Positions 6,435 through 6,483 of a stretch of DNA of 6,483 bases are shown here, piece by piece. The stretch is taken from contig CAJXRL010000156.1 in assembly GCA_913059105.1 (NCBI GenBank), positions 1 to 6,483 of the forward strand, in the 5' to 3' direction. The position numbers and the translations under genes are program-made. Source of the stretch: an uncultured Flavobacteriales bacterium. GTDB taxonomy: Bacteria > Bacteroidota > Bacteroidia > Flavobacteriales_E > Vicingaceae. The notes under the pieces were generated by a model. That model was not told where the DNA came from. It saw nothing but the letters and a program-made list of their open reading frames with translations, and searched no databases. Positions within the stretch are counted from its first letter, which is position 1, and each line of letters begins with the position of its first letter.

Positions 6435-6483
6435 CTGTCTCTTATACACATCTCCGAGCCCACGAGACAGGCAGAAATCTCGT
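6435..6483 (+). other. Nextera transposase adapter with i7 index (artefact)
   Basis: Bases 6435-6453 (CTGTCTCTTATACACATCT) are the complete reverse mosaic end. Bases 6454-6468 (CCGAGCCCACGAGAC) are the Nextera read-2 side, 6469-6476 (AGGCAGAA) match Nextera index N703, and 6477-6483 (ATCTCGT) begin the P7 flow-cell sequence. The order and spacing are exactly those of an untrimmed library molecule. None of this is genomic. Confidence 0.98.

Noticed and set aside
1..6483. The mosaic ends at both edges as a natural Tn5-like transposon carrying the region
   Set aside because: The right end continues from the mosaic end into the Nextera read-2 adapter, an index and P7, which exist only in sequencing libraries, and no transposase gene is present.

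Overview
The window is an AT-rich stretch of what is very probably a Bacteroidota genome (inference). The evidence is a Bacteroidota-like PhoH protein with an N-terminal PIN domain, a WaaA of the type with a GDTRLDRV motif, start codons without clear Shine-Dalgarno sequences, and a TATCTTCG element resembling the TAnnTTTG -7 box of that phylum. I cannot name a genus. Both ends are not genomic: bases 1-13 and 6435-6483 are Illumina Nextera (Tn5) adapter. The biological insert is about 14-6434, and the genes at both edges are cut at the adapter junctions.

Region 14-4028, minus strand, is one tightly packed nucleotide-sugar operon. In order of transcription it holds a WbpE-type PLP aminotransferase, a UDP-glucose 6-dehydrogenase (ugd), a UDP-glucuronate decarboxylase (UDP-xylose synthase type), and a WbpD/WlbB-type left-handed beta-helix N-acetyltransferase that lacks its last residues. 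The gaps are 17, 1 and 0 nt. Two pathway branches are interleaved. The two central genes convert UDP-glucose to UDP-glucuronate and then UDP-xylose. The two outer genes carry out the amination and 3-N-acetylation steps towards UDP-2,3-diacetamido-2,3-dideoxy-glucuronate. The partners that second branch needs (a WbpA-type UDP-GlcNAc dehydrogenase and a WbpB-type oxidase) are not in the window. The products most likely feed O-antigen, capsule or another surface polysaccharide.

Region 4029-4104 is a 76-nt divergent intergenic region that should hold both promoters. A candidate -7 box is visible only for the leftward operon.

Region 4105-6107, plus strand, has a secreted, probably outer-membrane beta-barrel protein of unknown function, followed after 5 nt by Kdo transferase waaA/kdtA of lipid A-core synthesis. 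The whole block from 14 to 6107 therefore concerns the cell envelope.

Region 6108-6250 is a 143-nt intergenic region with three short inverted repeats. It precedes the start of a PhoH-like protein (PIN domain only), cut after 61 codons by the adapter.

I see no mobile element, CRISPR array, tRNA or rRNA. The gene content is mostly recognisable. The least explained element is the 253-residue barrel protein paired with waaA, and the most important practical observation is the adapter contamination, which would create false protein termini.
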